NCBI RefSeq assembly: GCF_041320605.1
Contig: NZ_CP166679.1
Span: forward strand, 1,116,001 to 1,180,000
Direction of reading: 5' to 3'
Origin: Arenibacter antarcticus
GTDB lineage: Bacteria; Bacteroidota; Bacteroidia; Flavobacteriales; Flavobacteriaceae
Length of the DNA: 64,000 nucleotides
The position numbers and the translations under genes are program-made. The notes under the pieces are model-generated. The model made no database searches, had not been told where the DNA came from, and was given only the letters and a program-made list of their open reading frames with translations. Position 1 is the first letter of the stretch. Every line of letters begins with the position of its first letter. Of this stretch, positions 29,386-37,923 are shown piece by piece.

Positions 29386-31098
29386 TTAAAATCGTTGTTG
29401 AATAGAGAATTGTACTCTGTTTTGATCTACATATGCATTCGGTTTAGAATCGCCATAATCTAAATTGATATAGCGGTACTGTAGTTTGCATTGTAATTTT
29501 TTCGTCAGTTTATAACCCAGTCTCAGGTTCATATTAGTTCTGTAATCTGTTGTGAAACCTGGCACATCTATATGGGCATAGTTGAGTCCTATGGATGGAC
29601 TCAATTTTTTATCGAATAATTTATAACTGGCCATGACACCATAGTTCAGCATATTAAAATCGCCCGTTGGTAACTGGTTTTCCAAGTAAATCCCTTGCAC
29701 CCCTAAATTGAGAGGCATTTCTAAGAAGGCTAGATTATAATTAAGGGAAAAGGTTTCGTTTTCAGCTTTTGCGAATGCATTATTAATCACATCAAACTGC
29801 TCAAAACTATTGAATGCCATATTCCCAGAAATAAGGTGCACATACTTCTCACTTTTAATCGTATACGCTGGGGATATGGTGATCGAATTATTCACTAATT
29901 CAATACGCTGATTTAATAAATTTGCATCGTTATTAAATCCAAAGTTGCTATAATTTACATTCATTGAAAATGATTCTGTCAACTGAGCAAACAGATTCGC
30001 ATTAGATATTACTCGCTTTGATGAGGATAGTTTAGTGTTGTTCAAGTTATTTGTTCGTATCCCGAAACTACCCGTAAGATTTACTTTATCCTTAAATAAT
30101 TTCATGCCCGTATTTAATTTGTAGTCAAGAATATCACGTTCTATAAAACGATACCCAACGGGCAAGAATCCAGGTCCTATGTATTCTACCTCACCACCGA
30201 TTTGAAATTTATCTCCCTTCCAATCTAGACGTGTATTGTGGGAAAAATCTGCGGTAGAGCTTGCGTTAATAGTAATAACATCTTCTAAAGCAGTCACATA
30301 ATCTTCATCTATGGTTCCTGTGTTAAGAACATCGCTGGTATAAACAGATCCCGCAGTTTCTGTTTGCAGGTGTAATTTCTCAAATAATTTGAATTCGGCA
30401 TAAGGCGAAATGGTCACCCCTTCAATAGGTTGCACACCCACAGGGTCCGTATTCACCGATGAGACATCATCTTGAACCCGTACCATATTAAGGGTGAATT
30501 TAGATCCTTCTAGTTTTCCAATCCCTATACGGGCCGCAACGATGTTCCGCTCATAAGCACCAGGAATGTTTAAGCTGATGTCTGGCTCAATAGCGCGTTG
30601 TGATTTTCCTGTAGTAGCAGATAGTATAAACCGGCCAGGATTAATTTCAACCCCTACCCCAAAAATGGGAATATCGCCAGTACTAAGTCGAGAATAAAAA
30701 GGAGTTTGCGTTCCAAAAAAACCTTGTGCCCATTTATACTTGGGGTTTATACTAATTTGATTGGCAGGATTTTGTATATAGTCTAAAACACTTTCTTCTG
30801 GTACAGAAGGCAAGGTATACATGACATCTTGATTGGTCACATTAACACTTATCGGAATACTGAAGTGGCTCCCGATATTGATGCTCATTTGAGCATTAAG
30901 ACGTAGCAAGTTTTCAGGATAACGGGGTCTAAAGGTTGCATAATTCTCTTGTGAAAAAGAGTAATAGTCATAATAAAAGCCAAGACTTCCAGTAAGTTCA
31001 ACGGGTGATTTTTTAGTTTCCTCTTCTTGGGCTGTAGCTAGATGAGTGCCCATTAATAGAAGGGCAATTTTAAATAAAGCGAATAGTGTATTCTTCAT
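29386..31098 (-). CDS. outer-membrane beta-barrel protein
   Basis: 570 residues with a signal peptide (LFALFKIALLLMGTHLATAQ). The body consists of alternating amphipathic strands of 10-14 residues with aromatic girdles (ELTGSLGFYYDYYSFSQE, FSMNVNYSNFGFN, QCKLQYRYINLDYGD), and it ends in a terminal aromatic (VQFSIQQRF), the usual signal of an outer-membrane barrel. No SusC-type plug or TonB box. First gene of the operon barrel - giant protein - FN3 protein. Possible roles are anchoring or exporting the giant protein. Confidence 0.85.
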   Translation of the reverse strand: MKNTLFALFKIALLLMGTHLATAQEEETKKSPVELTGSLGFYYDYYSFSQENYATFRPRYPENLLRLNAQMSINIGSHFSIPISVNVTNQDVMYTLPSVPEESVLDYIQNPANQISINPKYKWAQGFFGTQTPFYSRLSTGDIPIFGVGVEINPGRFILSATTGKSQRAIEPDISLNIPGAYERNIVAARIGIGKLEGSKFTLNMVRVQDDVSSVNTDPVGVQPIEGVTISPYAEFKLFEKLHLQTETAGSVYTSDVLNTGTIDEDYVTALEDVITINASSTADFSHNTRLDWKGDKFQIGGEVEYIGPGFLPVGYRFIERDILDYKLNTGMKLFKDKVNLTGSFGIRTNNLNNTKLSSSKRVISNANLFAQLTESFSMNVNYSNFGFNNDANLLNQRIELVNNSITISPAYTIKSEKYVHLISGNMAFNSFEQFDVINNAFAKAENETFSLNYNLAFLEMPLNLGVQGIYLENQLPTGDFNMLNYGVMASYKLFDKKLSPSIGLNYAHIDVPGFTTDYRTNMNLRLGYKLTKKLQCKLQYRYINLDYGDSKPNAYVDQNRVQFSIQQRF

Positions 31099-31474
31099 AC
31101 ATTACAGGTCTAGAAAGAAAGCCGACTTATGGTTAAAAGTTCTATTTACAGGCTACTTTTAGTTTTATATTATTAGCACAAAAAGGGAGCATTTTACCCT
31201 AAAAAACTTCTAAAATAGAAATGTTTTTTAGATTATTAACAATAAAAACCTCATAAAAAATAATATTCATCAATACTACAGTGCTAATTCCTCTGATATT
31301 AATCTTGAGTTTTGTCGTCACAAGAGTGTACATAACGGACTACAATTGCTTTTATTATATACAGCATTATTTAATTCTGAATAAAATAACCAGCACTGTA
31401 AAACGTAGAAGAAATCGATTAACTGCTATTTTAAAACGTGGAATTATCATGAAGGGATAGACGGAACAGCATTT

Positions 31475-31530
31475 CGGTTGCGCCTATCTACATTGGTATT
31501 TTCGACCAATTTTGGATCGTGCTGATTTCA
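31475..31530. repeat. operator-like motif, copy B
   Basis: Upstream of the barrel gene. Minus-strand TGGTCGAAAATACCAATG (31491-31508) has the same TGGT-N7-ACCA inverted repeat as copy A, and similarity continues on both sides to TGAAATCAGCA. Confidence 0.5.
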
Positions 31531-31599
31531 AATAATAAAAGATTCCAAAAGCAATCTGAAGTCGGATTTAACGCAGAATTAAGGTCTTAAAAATAAGCT

Positions 31600-31607
31600 T
31601 ATCTTCG
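31600..31607 (+). promoter_or_regulatory. promoter -7 box, near-leaderless
   Basis: TATCTTCG (one mismatch from TAnnTTTG) ends 4 bases before the ATG of the EamA gene, so the transcript would begin at or very near the start codon. Confidence 0.45.
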
Positions 31608-31611
31608 CGAA

Positions 31612-32511
31612 ATGTGGATGTATTTAGGGCTTTTAGCCGCGCTTTTTTTAGGATTACACAATTTATGTAAAAAACATGCTGTTCAGGGAAATGAAGTATT
31701 TCCGGTACTTTTAGGTACTATTGGCTCGGGTTTTCTTTTTATTCTACCGTTTTTTATTGGTTCTGTTTTTTTTCCCGAGTACAGTAAGGCCAGTGGATTT
31801 TATATTTCCGAAATTCCATGGGAGGTTCATGGCTATATATTTATAAAATCCGCTATTATGGCAGCTTCTTGGATTTTAGCCTATCAAGCGCTAAAACATT
31901 TGCCCATAACTATTGTGACTCCTATTAGATCTGCTGGTCCATTTTTTACTTTTATTGGCGCCATTTTTATTTATCATGAAAGACCTAATCTTTTACAATG
32001 GCTCGGCTTTTTTGTCATTATTTTTTCTATGATCTTATATTCTAAAGTAGGGAAGAAAGAAGGCATTAATTTTAGACGGAACAAATGGATATTTGCCATT
32101 ATTGCTGCAACATTTTTAGGCGCTTCTAGCGGCCTGTATGATAAGTTCCTCATTCAGTATTTAGATTTGAACCCACAAACCTTAATTTTTTGGTTTAGTT
32201 TTTATGTCATTCTTATTTTACTTGTCATTCTATCCATATCATGGTTCCCACATGCCGAAAAGCGAAGCGCTTTTAAATGGCGTTGGAGTATTCCTGCTGT
32301 TGGATTATTTTTGCTAGCGGCCGATTATTTTTATTTTAAAGCCTTACAAGATCCAGAGGCTTTAATTATGTTGCTTTCTGCAATTAAACGAAGTCAGCTT
32401 TTAATAGCCGTGGTAATTGGCGGACTTATTTTTAAGGAACAGAATAAGCGAAAGAAATTGGTGCCTTTAGCAGGAGTTCTATTGGGCGTATTCTTGATTT
32501 TGTATTCTTAA
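31612..32511 (+). CDS. EamA/DMT family permease
   Basis: 299 residues, ten predicted transmembrane helices in two five-helix EamA repeats (first repeat ending ~residue 145, second from KWIFAIIAATFLGASSGLYDKF). The drug/metabolite transporter signature is visible in ITIVTPIRSAGPFFTFIGAIFIYHERP. Substrate cannot be told. It is probably transcribed alone from a near-leaderless promoter. Confidence 0.9.
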   Translation: MWMYLGLLAALFLGLHNLCKKHAVQGNEVFPVLLGTIGSGFLFILPFFIGSVFFPEYSKASGFYISEIPWEVHGYIFIKSAIMAASWILAYQALKHLPITIVTPIRSAGPFFTFIGAIFIYHERPNLLQWLGFFVIIFSMILYSKVGKKEGINFRRNKWIFAIIAATFLGASSGLYDKFLIQYLDLNPQTLIFWFSFYVILILLVILSISWFPHAEKRSAFKWRWSIPAVGLFLLAADYFYFKALQDPEALIMLLSAIKRSQLLIAVVIGGLIFKEQNKRKKLVPLAGVLLGVFLILYS

Positions 32512-32566
32512 GATCTGCACAATGCTTACTCATATTAGCTAAACCACATTTCAATTCCGTTTAGAA

Positions 32567-32998
32567 TTATCTAGCGTCAGAATTTTTCTTCATAATAGTA
32601 TCTAAGCAAAACCTATCCCATTCTCGCGGTAATAAAAGTAGGGACACAAGCAGGATAGCTCTAAACAGCACATGCGATAGATCCCAAATGGGCTCTGCTA
32701 ATCCATGTCCAAAAGTTACAACAACTAAAACAGAGGCAAGAGCGTACAGGGCATAGTTGGTTTTAAGTCCCAAAACAAGGAGCAACCCACCAATTAACTC
32801 CACATAGGAAGTATAATACACTGTTGCCCAAATAATAGACTCGGGCAATATACCTTCAAAAGTACCATGAAAGAAGTCGGCCTGAAATACCTTTTCGATG
32901 CCCCAAGTAACGACCTTACCAAAGCCTTGCATTAAGAAAATAAATCCTAATATCAATCTAACGGTAAGGACTCCAACTGCTTTATTTAATTCTATCAT
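32567..32998 (-). CDS. DoxX family membrane protein
   Basis: 143 residues with four transmembrane helices. The DoxX pattern is clear: VRLILGFIFLMQGFGKVVTWG at the start, ASVYVELIGGLLLVLG-like middle helix (YTSYVELIGGLLLVLGLK) and VVTFGHGLAEPIWDLSHVLFRAILL. DoxX proteins are inner-membrane components linked to redox or thiosulfate/quinone metabolism in other bacteria; the role here is unknown. The cupin gene upstream is on the same strand. Confidence 0.87.
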   Translation of the reverse strand: MIELNKAVGVLTVRLILGFIFLMQGFGKVVTWGIEKVFQADFFHGTFEGILPESIIWATVYYTSYVELIGGLLLVLGLKTNYALYALASVLVVVTFGHGLAEPIWDLSHVLFRAILLVSLLLLPREWDRFCLDTIMKKNSDAR

Positions 32999-33359
32999 AG
33001 TTATGAATTAATTCTACCAATGGAAGTCTTTGAAGAAATCCCATTTCGGTCAAAAATAAGGGATCTATTTTGATTTAAATAGCGGCACATGGGAATTTAC
33101 AACTAATCCCAGAAGTGCACAGCTGCCTTCTAAAAACACTAAAACCCGACCTTTACGATAGCCTTGGCTACAATTATCCTTGCTTAGAATGGCTTATTTG
33201 GGCTTGCTTTCATTAGAATACCCTTCGGCACCACTAGTCACCGGATGTTGAGATTTCGTTTGCCTTACATGGGCAGGCATAGTCGAAATCGGCTATTGTC
33301 GGAAGATAAATCATTTGCAAATTAACTACCTAAAAATCAAGATTCATCTTAGAATGCTA
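32999..33359. other. intergenic region
   Basis: 361 bases between DoxX and cupin genes, same strand. I see no gene, RNA or strong hairpin in it. Confidence 0.35.
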
Positions 33360-33758
33360 TTAGGACGATTTCCAGGCGGTATAACAATCGCTATACTTCT
33401 TATTCTCCTCAACAGTTATAGGCAACTCGTCTGTTCCTGCATAAAAAACAATGATTTCGGCAGGGGAATCCCCGTTGTTTACCCCAAAATGACAAGAATT
33501 TACCAACTCCACCAACGCATCGCCTGCTTTTAATTGAAGCGTATTATTTTCTTCATCAACCACCGTTAATTCACCCTTTGTTAGTACACCGGCATTGATA
33601 ACAGGGTGCTTATGAATATTTAATCTAGATTGAGGGGGAATGGTTATTTTCAAGATTGTAACCTTAGGTTTCCCCTCCGGATATGTAGGCAAAGCTTTAC
33701 CGTTCCAGCTCTTAGTTGTTTCTATTAAAGTGACTGTTTCAATTTTATCCATATTCAT
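33360..33758 (-). CDS. cupin-domain protein
   Basis: 132 residues. Single cupin barrel with motif 1 around LNIHKHPVINAGVLTKGEL (two His and a shifted acidic ligand) and motif 2 around DALVELVNSCHFGVNNGD. This suggests a small metal-binding cupin of the type acting as a sensor or simple isomerase/dioxygenase; substrate unknown. MDKIE at 33752 is an alternative start two codons downstream. Confidence 0.85.
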   Translation of the reverse strand: MNMDKIETVTLIETTKSWNGKALPTYPEGKPKVTILKITIPPQSRLNIHKHPVINAGVLTKGELTVVDEENNTLQLKAGDALVELVNSCHFGVNNGDSPAEIIVFYAGTDELPITVEENKKYSDCYTAWKSS

Positions 33759-33998
33759 TTGTGTTTTGTTTTTCTTGATTTAAAGATGCTAATAATTCCA
33801 TAAACATTTAACTATACTAGCGATAACTCTCTTAAATATCTTCCCTGTTTTTTTCTTCTTAATCTTTAAACATAAATTATCGGGTTATGTGATTCTATTT
33901 TGACCTGTAGAATACGCCTCATCTTCTTCCGTAGTAGGATTATCTCATTTTTAGACAGTTATTTATGGAGTGCTTTTTTAAAAAAGAGGCCAGAAAGT

Positions 33999-34028
33999 TT
34001 TGTTTTTAAGATTCTACATCTATATTTG
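33999..34028 (+). promoter_or_regulatory. Bacteroidota promoter of the SAM-riboswitch transcript
   Basis: TTTG at 33999-34002 (-33 box) and an exact TATATTTG -7 box at 34021-34028, 18 bases apart. Predicted start near 34035, about 35 bases before the riboswitch. Confidence 0.75.
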
Positions 34029-34068
34029 CCCTACAATTTCGTCAATGACATCCTAAAAAGATGCTTGA

Positions 34069-34168
34069 TTTTATAAAGAAGTAGCGAGAGACTGGCTCTA
34101 TGACCTACTGGCAACCGTCAAAAAATGAAAAGGTGCCAAATCCTGACTCTGAAAAGAGGAATATAAAA
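34069..34168 (+). promoter_or_regulatory. SAM-I (S-box) riboswitch
   Basis: The S-box core is plain: GAGAGACTGGCTCTATGACC, then CTGGCAACC, then GGTGCCAAATCCTG, with the kink-turn TATGA in place. P1 closes with TTTTATA (34069-34075) against TATAAAA (34162-34168). SAM-I elements bind S-adenosylmethionine and switch off methionine/cysteine genes. Here a 39-codon ORF begins 9 bases after P1. The GAGGA at 34156-34160 sits inside the 3' arm, so ligand binding could hide a ribosome-binding site; control may therefore be translational. No T-run terminator follows directly. Confidence 0.93.
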
Positions 34169-34176
34169 AAGACATC

Positions 34177-34296
34177 ATGAAGACACAGGACACATTTCTC
34201 AATTACACTTTTTCTAAGAAATCTATACTCCACAAGAGTCACCATTTATTTTGCTGTATGCAGAAAATGGAGATGTCTATGTGTGGCTGTATGTAA
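34177..34296 (+). CDS. 39-residue Cys/Met-rich leader peptide
   Basis: A small ORF opens 9 bases after the SAM-I riboswitch P1 stem and ends 116 bases before the first osmC gene. The chain starts MKTQDTFLNYTFSKK and ends CCMQKMEMSMCGCM; 9 of the last 14 residues are Cys or Met. The position behind a SAM sensor and the sulfur-amino-acid-rich end suggest a leader whose translation is sensitive to charged Met/Cys tRNA, or a short thiol/metal-binding peptide. A ribosome-binding sequence GAGGA lies 17 bases upstream. It is too short for standard gene finders. I do not recognise a named family. Confidence 0.72.
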   Translation: MKTQDTFLNYTFSKKSILHKSHHLFCCMQKMEMSMCGCM

Positions 34297-34342
34297 TCCA
34301 CCCATTTTAAAATAGACAAGACCGAAGACCTTTCCGTCTGTT

Positions 34343-34365
34343 GGGCATATGCTTTTGCATTGCCC
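34343..34365 (+). promoter_or_regulatory. hairpin between leader ORF and osmC
   Basis: GGGCATATGC-TTTT-GCATTGCCC: a 9-bp stem with one bulged T, 47 bases after the leader ORF stop. No T-run follows, so it is not a simple terminator; it may be one state of a leader structure. Confidence 0.4.
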
Positions 34366-34412
34366 TCCCCTATTCCTACGTATTTATTTTTTCATCCATA
34401 AATTTTACAACA

Positions 34413-34937
34413 ATGTCAGAGATTGTAAAACAATCATTTGAAGACCTTATTCAGGATATCCACAAGAATCCAGAAAAGGCAACGGCCAACTTTGAAGCAA
34501 CCGCTTTATTGAGAGAAAAACTCACTGTAAAAGGTACCACTAGGCAGTTCAATTGTGAATTTGACGAGCCAGATATCTTAGGAGGTGACGATTCTGCACC
34601 CAAACCCGTAGAATATGTATTGGCAACCTTAGGCGCATGCCGAGCCATTACTTATAAGGCGTTAGCGTCTTTAAAAGGCATACAGGTAGACAATGTAGTG
34701 GTAAAGGTTAAAGGATACACCGACCTAAATGGCTTCTTAGGCCTAAATAAAGAAACACGTCCTAGCTATTTAAAGGTAGAAGTTGATGCCGTTATCGAAT
34801 CGAAAGAAGATCCCGAAATACTGGCAGCGCTATACAAACAAGTAGAAGCAGTTTGCCCGGTATTGGACATTTTTGCAAATACAAATAAAGTGAAAGGCAA
34901 ATTAACAGTTCAGAATAACAGGGAACTGGTTGCCTAA
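34413..34937 (+). CDS. OsmC/Ohr family protein (first copy)
   Basis: 174 residues from ATG 34413 (MSEIVKQSFEDLI). OsmC fold with the two conserved cysteines, in LGACRAITYKALASLKG and in AVCPVLDIF. Such proteins reduce organic hydroperoxides or bind small thiols. Here the gene is downstream of a SAM-I riboswitch, which ties it to sulfur-amino-acid status rather than only peroxide stress. A close paralogue follows after 51 bases. The 24 codons upstream of 34413 in the same frame are not protein-like. Confidence 0.9.
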   Translation: MSEIVKQSFEDLIQDIHKNPEKATANFEATALLREKLTVKGTTRQFNCEFDEPDILGGDDSAPKPVEYVLATLGACRAITYKALASLKGIQVDNVVVKVKGYTDLNGFLGLNKETRPSYLKVEVDAVIESKEDPEILAALYKQVEAVCPVLDIFANTNKVKGKLTVQNNRELVA

Positions 34938-34988
34938 TCCACAGTATTATTTACGCATAATTATTATAAACCTAAACGAAACAAAATC

Positions 34989-35513
34989 ATGTCAGAATTA
35001 GTAAGAAGTACATTTCAAGGTATTATTGAAGAATCCAAGAAGGATGTAAGCAAAACAAAAGGGGTTTTTAGGGTCACTTCCGAATTGGAAGAGCATGTCC
35101 GAGTAAAAAACACCGCTAGGGGATTCCAGTTTATCGCCGATGAGCCGGAAGCTTTAGCGGGCACAAATGTAGGCCCCAATCCCATTGAGTATTTGCTGGG
35201 ATCTCTAGGCGCATGCCAAGTAATAACTTATCAGGCCGTAGCCGCGCTAAAGGGTATACAGCTAAATGGGGTTAAGGTAGAAACCAAAGGTAATATTGAC
35301 TGGCGCGGTTTCCTTGGAATAGACGAAAATGTACGTCCCGGATACCAGAAAATAGAGGTTGAAACTATAATCGATTCAGACGAAAATCCTGAAAGGATAC
35401 AAGAACTAATTGCAGCTGTAGAAGCGCGTTGCCCCATATTGGACAATTTAGTGAACGGTGTAGGCGTAGAAAGTAAAATTACGTTACTGAACCAGAAGGA
35501 AACGGTTGCTTAA
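34989..35513 (+). CDS. OsmC/Ohr family protein (second copy)
   Basis: 174 residues, collinear with the first copy along its whole length (same SLGACQVITYQAVAALKGIQ and EARCPILDNLV positions, both cysteines kept), so this is a tandem duplication that has diverged. Part of the SAM-riboswitch transcript, which ends at the strong terminator at 35530-35567. Confidence 0.9.
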   Translation: MSELVRSTFQGIIEESKKDVSKTKGVFRVTSELEEHVRVKNTARGFQFIADEPEALAGTNVGPNPIEYLLGSLGACQVITYQAVAALKGIQLNGVKVETKGNIDWRGFLGIDENVRPGYQKIEVETIIDSDENPERIQELIAAVEARCPILDNLVNGVGVESKITLLNQKETVA

Positions 35514-35529
35514 TATTGCAGATCTTTAT

Positions 35530-35567
35530 AGAAAGAGGCTGCTACCGATGGGGAGCAGCCTCTTTCT
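35530..35567 (+). terminator. intrinsic terminator of the osmC transcript
   Basis: 14-bp perfect stem AGAAAGAGGCTGCT / AGCAGCCTCTTTCT with a 10-base loop. The T-rich tail is partly inside the stem. Confidence 0.8.
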
Positions 35568-35583
35568 TAAATGTGATTATGAT

Positions 35584-36069
35584 CTAATTCTTTTTGGTAG
35601 TTAAATAGATTATAGGGCCAAAAAGTGGAACAAATATTGAAATAATAGTATAAACCAATTTTTCCATAGGCGCTACTGTCGATTGAATAATTCTTCTAAG
35701 CGCTACCCATAACAATATAATATGCACTAGGATTATAAAGGGCATGAGAATAGGAATTAGTAAAAATATACTACCAAAATAATTTGGCTCATCAGTATAG
35801 GTCACCCCAAAATTTTGATTTTCCGACTGTATTTTATTTATCAAGATATTTAAAGAATTCGGTGGGTTACCTTTAATCCTATACCTCTCGTTATCATTTG
35901 TGGATATGAGGATTAATTCGTTGTTTTTTATTGTAACATTATTTATATCAACTTCTGGAAGTATGTTATTGATGAATTCCTGTTCTGAAACTTCCTCATA
36001 ATCTCCGGTACATGAAAATAATAAAACTGAGATAAAAATTGATAAAATAAAAATTGAAGTTTTTTGCAT
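35584..36069 (-). CDS. lipoprotein with C-terminal membrane helices
   Basis: 161 residues. Lipoprotein signal (IFILSIFISVLLFSCTGD; lipobox LFSC), a short soluble part, then two hydrophobic helices (LLIPILMPFIILVHIILLW and LVYTIISIFVPLFGPIIYL). The second pair with VPLFGPIIYL resembles the PLDc_N-type membrane module. Function unknown. The convergent osmC terminator lies just beyond its stop. Confidence 0.72.
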   Translation of the reverse strand: MQKTSIFILSIFISVLLFSCTGDYEEVSEQEFINNILPEVDINNVTIKNNELILISTNDNERYRIKGNPPNSLNILINKIQSENQNFGVTYTDEPNYFGSIFLLIPILMPFIILVHIILLWVALRRIIQSTVAPMEKLVYTIISIFVPLFGPIIYLTTKKN

Positions 36070-36291
36070 AATCCTGATTTTTAATGATGGTCAACATACA
36101 GATATAATTTCTATTCCTATATCCTGAATTGACATGGAAATCTAAGTGAAATTTCATACTTAAAGTAATATTATTAATGCATGAACGCTACTTCACCAGA
36201 AAGCATTAGAACAAGGTTTCACGATGCATTTCTAACATGTACACCCTTCTTCTAAAGCCTTAGAAACGGTTTCAGGTTGAGCTAAACAGGT

Positions 36292-37272
36292 CTAGGTTTC
36301 ATCCATTAAAAAGGAGTCATATTTTTCAATGGCCTCAATAATTAATTCCACCGCACTTACATAAAATGTTTTACTTATCTGCTCGTAGGTATCGGTAGGC
36401 TGGTGATAATCCTTATGATCTTCTACCCCAAAATAAATAAATGGAATCTGTTTTTTATGAAATATACGATGATCAGAAGAGAACGTCCAATCTGCCTTTG
36501 CCTCATCATTAGGATCATCATGACCGTATAACAGCTGTATTTTGGTAGATTTTACCTTATCCAAAGGCTGCTTTAAATTTGGGTAATGGTACAGTCCTGA
36601 AGCATAAAGTTGTAAGGAATCATTCCGCCCTATCATATCCATATTAACATTGAGAGCAATGTTCTCTATGGCAATCGGGAAATTATTGAGTAGATAATCG
36701 GCCCCTAGAGACCCGATCTCTTCGGCATCTACCGCCGCAAAAATCATGGTGTGCTTTGGGGATCTGTTTTTAAAATAATCGGCTATGGCCAGTAATGCCG
36801 CAGTTCCGGACGCGTCATCATCGGCTCCATTAAAAATCTCACCATCCCTTACCCCTAAATGGTCTAAATGCGCGGTTATTACAATGGCCCTTTCACTTTC
36901 ACCCTTAATCATAGTGACTACATTCCCACCGGTTACCGTGGTGTCCGGCACATTGCTATAGTCTAGGGAAGGATTGGCAACAGGATAAATTCTATGTCTA
37001 AATTTTCCTTTAAAGGTGTATGGAAAATTTTGAATACTTCCCGATGCAAATGCGGGTGCTATTCCAAGTGCCGCAAATTGTTCTGCAATGTAGTGTTGCG
37101 TTTTGTAATTCCCTTCAGTTCCAAAGAATCTCCCTTGCATGGAATCGTGTGAGATTACCTTTAAATTATAAAGCAGCTTTTCTTCATTCACTTTTATGGT
37201 TTCGGTGGTAGCATTCTTTTGACATGCCACCACAAGAGTGATACAGGCAATTAAATAAAGGTGTTTTTTCAT
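36292..37272 (-). CDS. M28 family zinc aminopeptidase, lipoprotein
   Basis: 326 residues from ATG 37272 (MKKHLYLIACITLVVACQK, lipobox VVAC). M28 metal ligands: TAHLDHLGVRDGE, NGADDDASGTAA, AVDAEEIGSLGADY, NMDMIGR and DHKDYHQPTDTYEQI. This is a surface- or periplasm-exposed aminopeptidase of the secreted Bacteroidota type; peptide substrate unknown. It differs from the multi-pass M28 enzyme at 4246-6531 by lacking membrane helices. Confidence 0.9.
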   Translation of the reverse strand: MKKHLYLIACITLVVACQKNATTETIKVNEEKLLYNLKVISHDSMQGRFFGTEGNYKTQHYIAEQFAALGIAPAFASGSIQNFPYTFKGKFRHRIYPVANPSLDYSNVPDTTVTGGNVVTMIKGESERAIVITAHLDHLGVRDGEIFNGADDDASGTAALLAIADYFKNRSPKHTMIFAAVDAEEIGSLGADYLLNNFPIAIENIALNVNMDMIGRNDSLQLYASGLYHYPNLKQPLDKVKSTKIQLLYGHDDPNDEAKADWTFSSDHRIFHKKQIPFIYFGVEDHKDYHQPTDTYEQISKTFYVSAVELIIEAIEKYDSFLMDET

Positions 37273-37923
37273 TCTAGAGATTCTCTTTGGCAATAGTTAA
37301 TTCACTTTATATAATTGGCCAATGTAGCAAATCTTAATGGTTCCTACCACCAAGCTCCACATAGAAAATCTAGAGTTGCCATAAGGCATGGGATTAAAGA
37401 GTAGGTAACCATTGTTCCTACCATTTAAACAAGGGTATAATAAAAGAAACTAACAGTGCCGATAAACTAAGGTGCGATAAACCTTGGCTTAGAGGAGCTA
37501 GACGGCGCGTAGACTATCGCATCAACTGGCTCCACACTTCAAATTTTCCGTTCGGTACTCTGCGGATAAGGAAGACAAAACGATATACCTAACGCAGATC
37601 TGCTCAAATGGATAGTAGATAATTATATAAAACGTGACACAGGTCGTTACTTCATATTCCCAAGGAATAATGTTTCACAGTTAAGATGCTACAGGCTTGA
37701 ACCGAACCAATCTAACTACTTACTACTTTGTACTAGGGAAAGCTCCGCCATTTAATTAGCACCTTACCTTTAAACACCAAACTTATTTTAGCTAAAGTTC
37801 GTTTGCTCGGGCCCGTCTGAGGGATGGATTCTACATTCTAAGATAGAATTCGCTCAAGCTCAAAATAAAAACTACTTATACTTCTAATTGTAACATTACG
37901 CTATTTCTATTTTGACGTATGAT
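37273..37923. other. intergenic region, possible gene remnant
   Basis: 651 bases without a supported gene. A 61-codon stretch without stops (37570-37755) translates to a protein-like sequence (WIVDNYIKRDTGRYFIFP) but has no start codon and no recognised homologue, so it may be a decayed fragment or chance. Confidence 0.3.

Larger units (their letters stand above)
31099..31611. other. divergent intergenic region
   Basis: 513 bases between the barrel operon (minus) and the EamA gene (plus). It contains motif copy B near its right end and otherwise only AT-rich sequence; no gene is seen. Confidence 0.4.

Noticed and set aside
34343..34365. Intrinsic terminator of the riboswitch leader
   Set aside because: The hairpin is not followed by a T-run.
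37570..37755. 61-codon open stretch without start (WIVDNYIKRDTGRYFIFP)
   Set aside because: No start codon and no recognised homologue; kept only as a note on the intergenic region.
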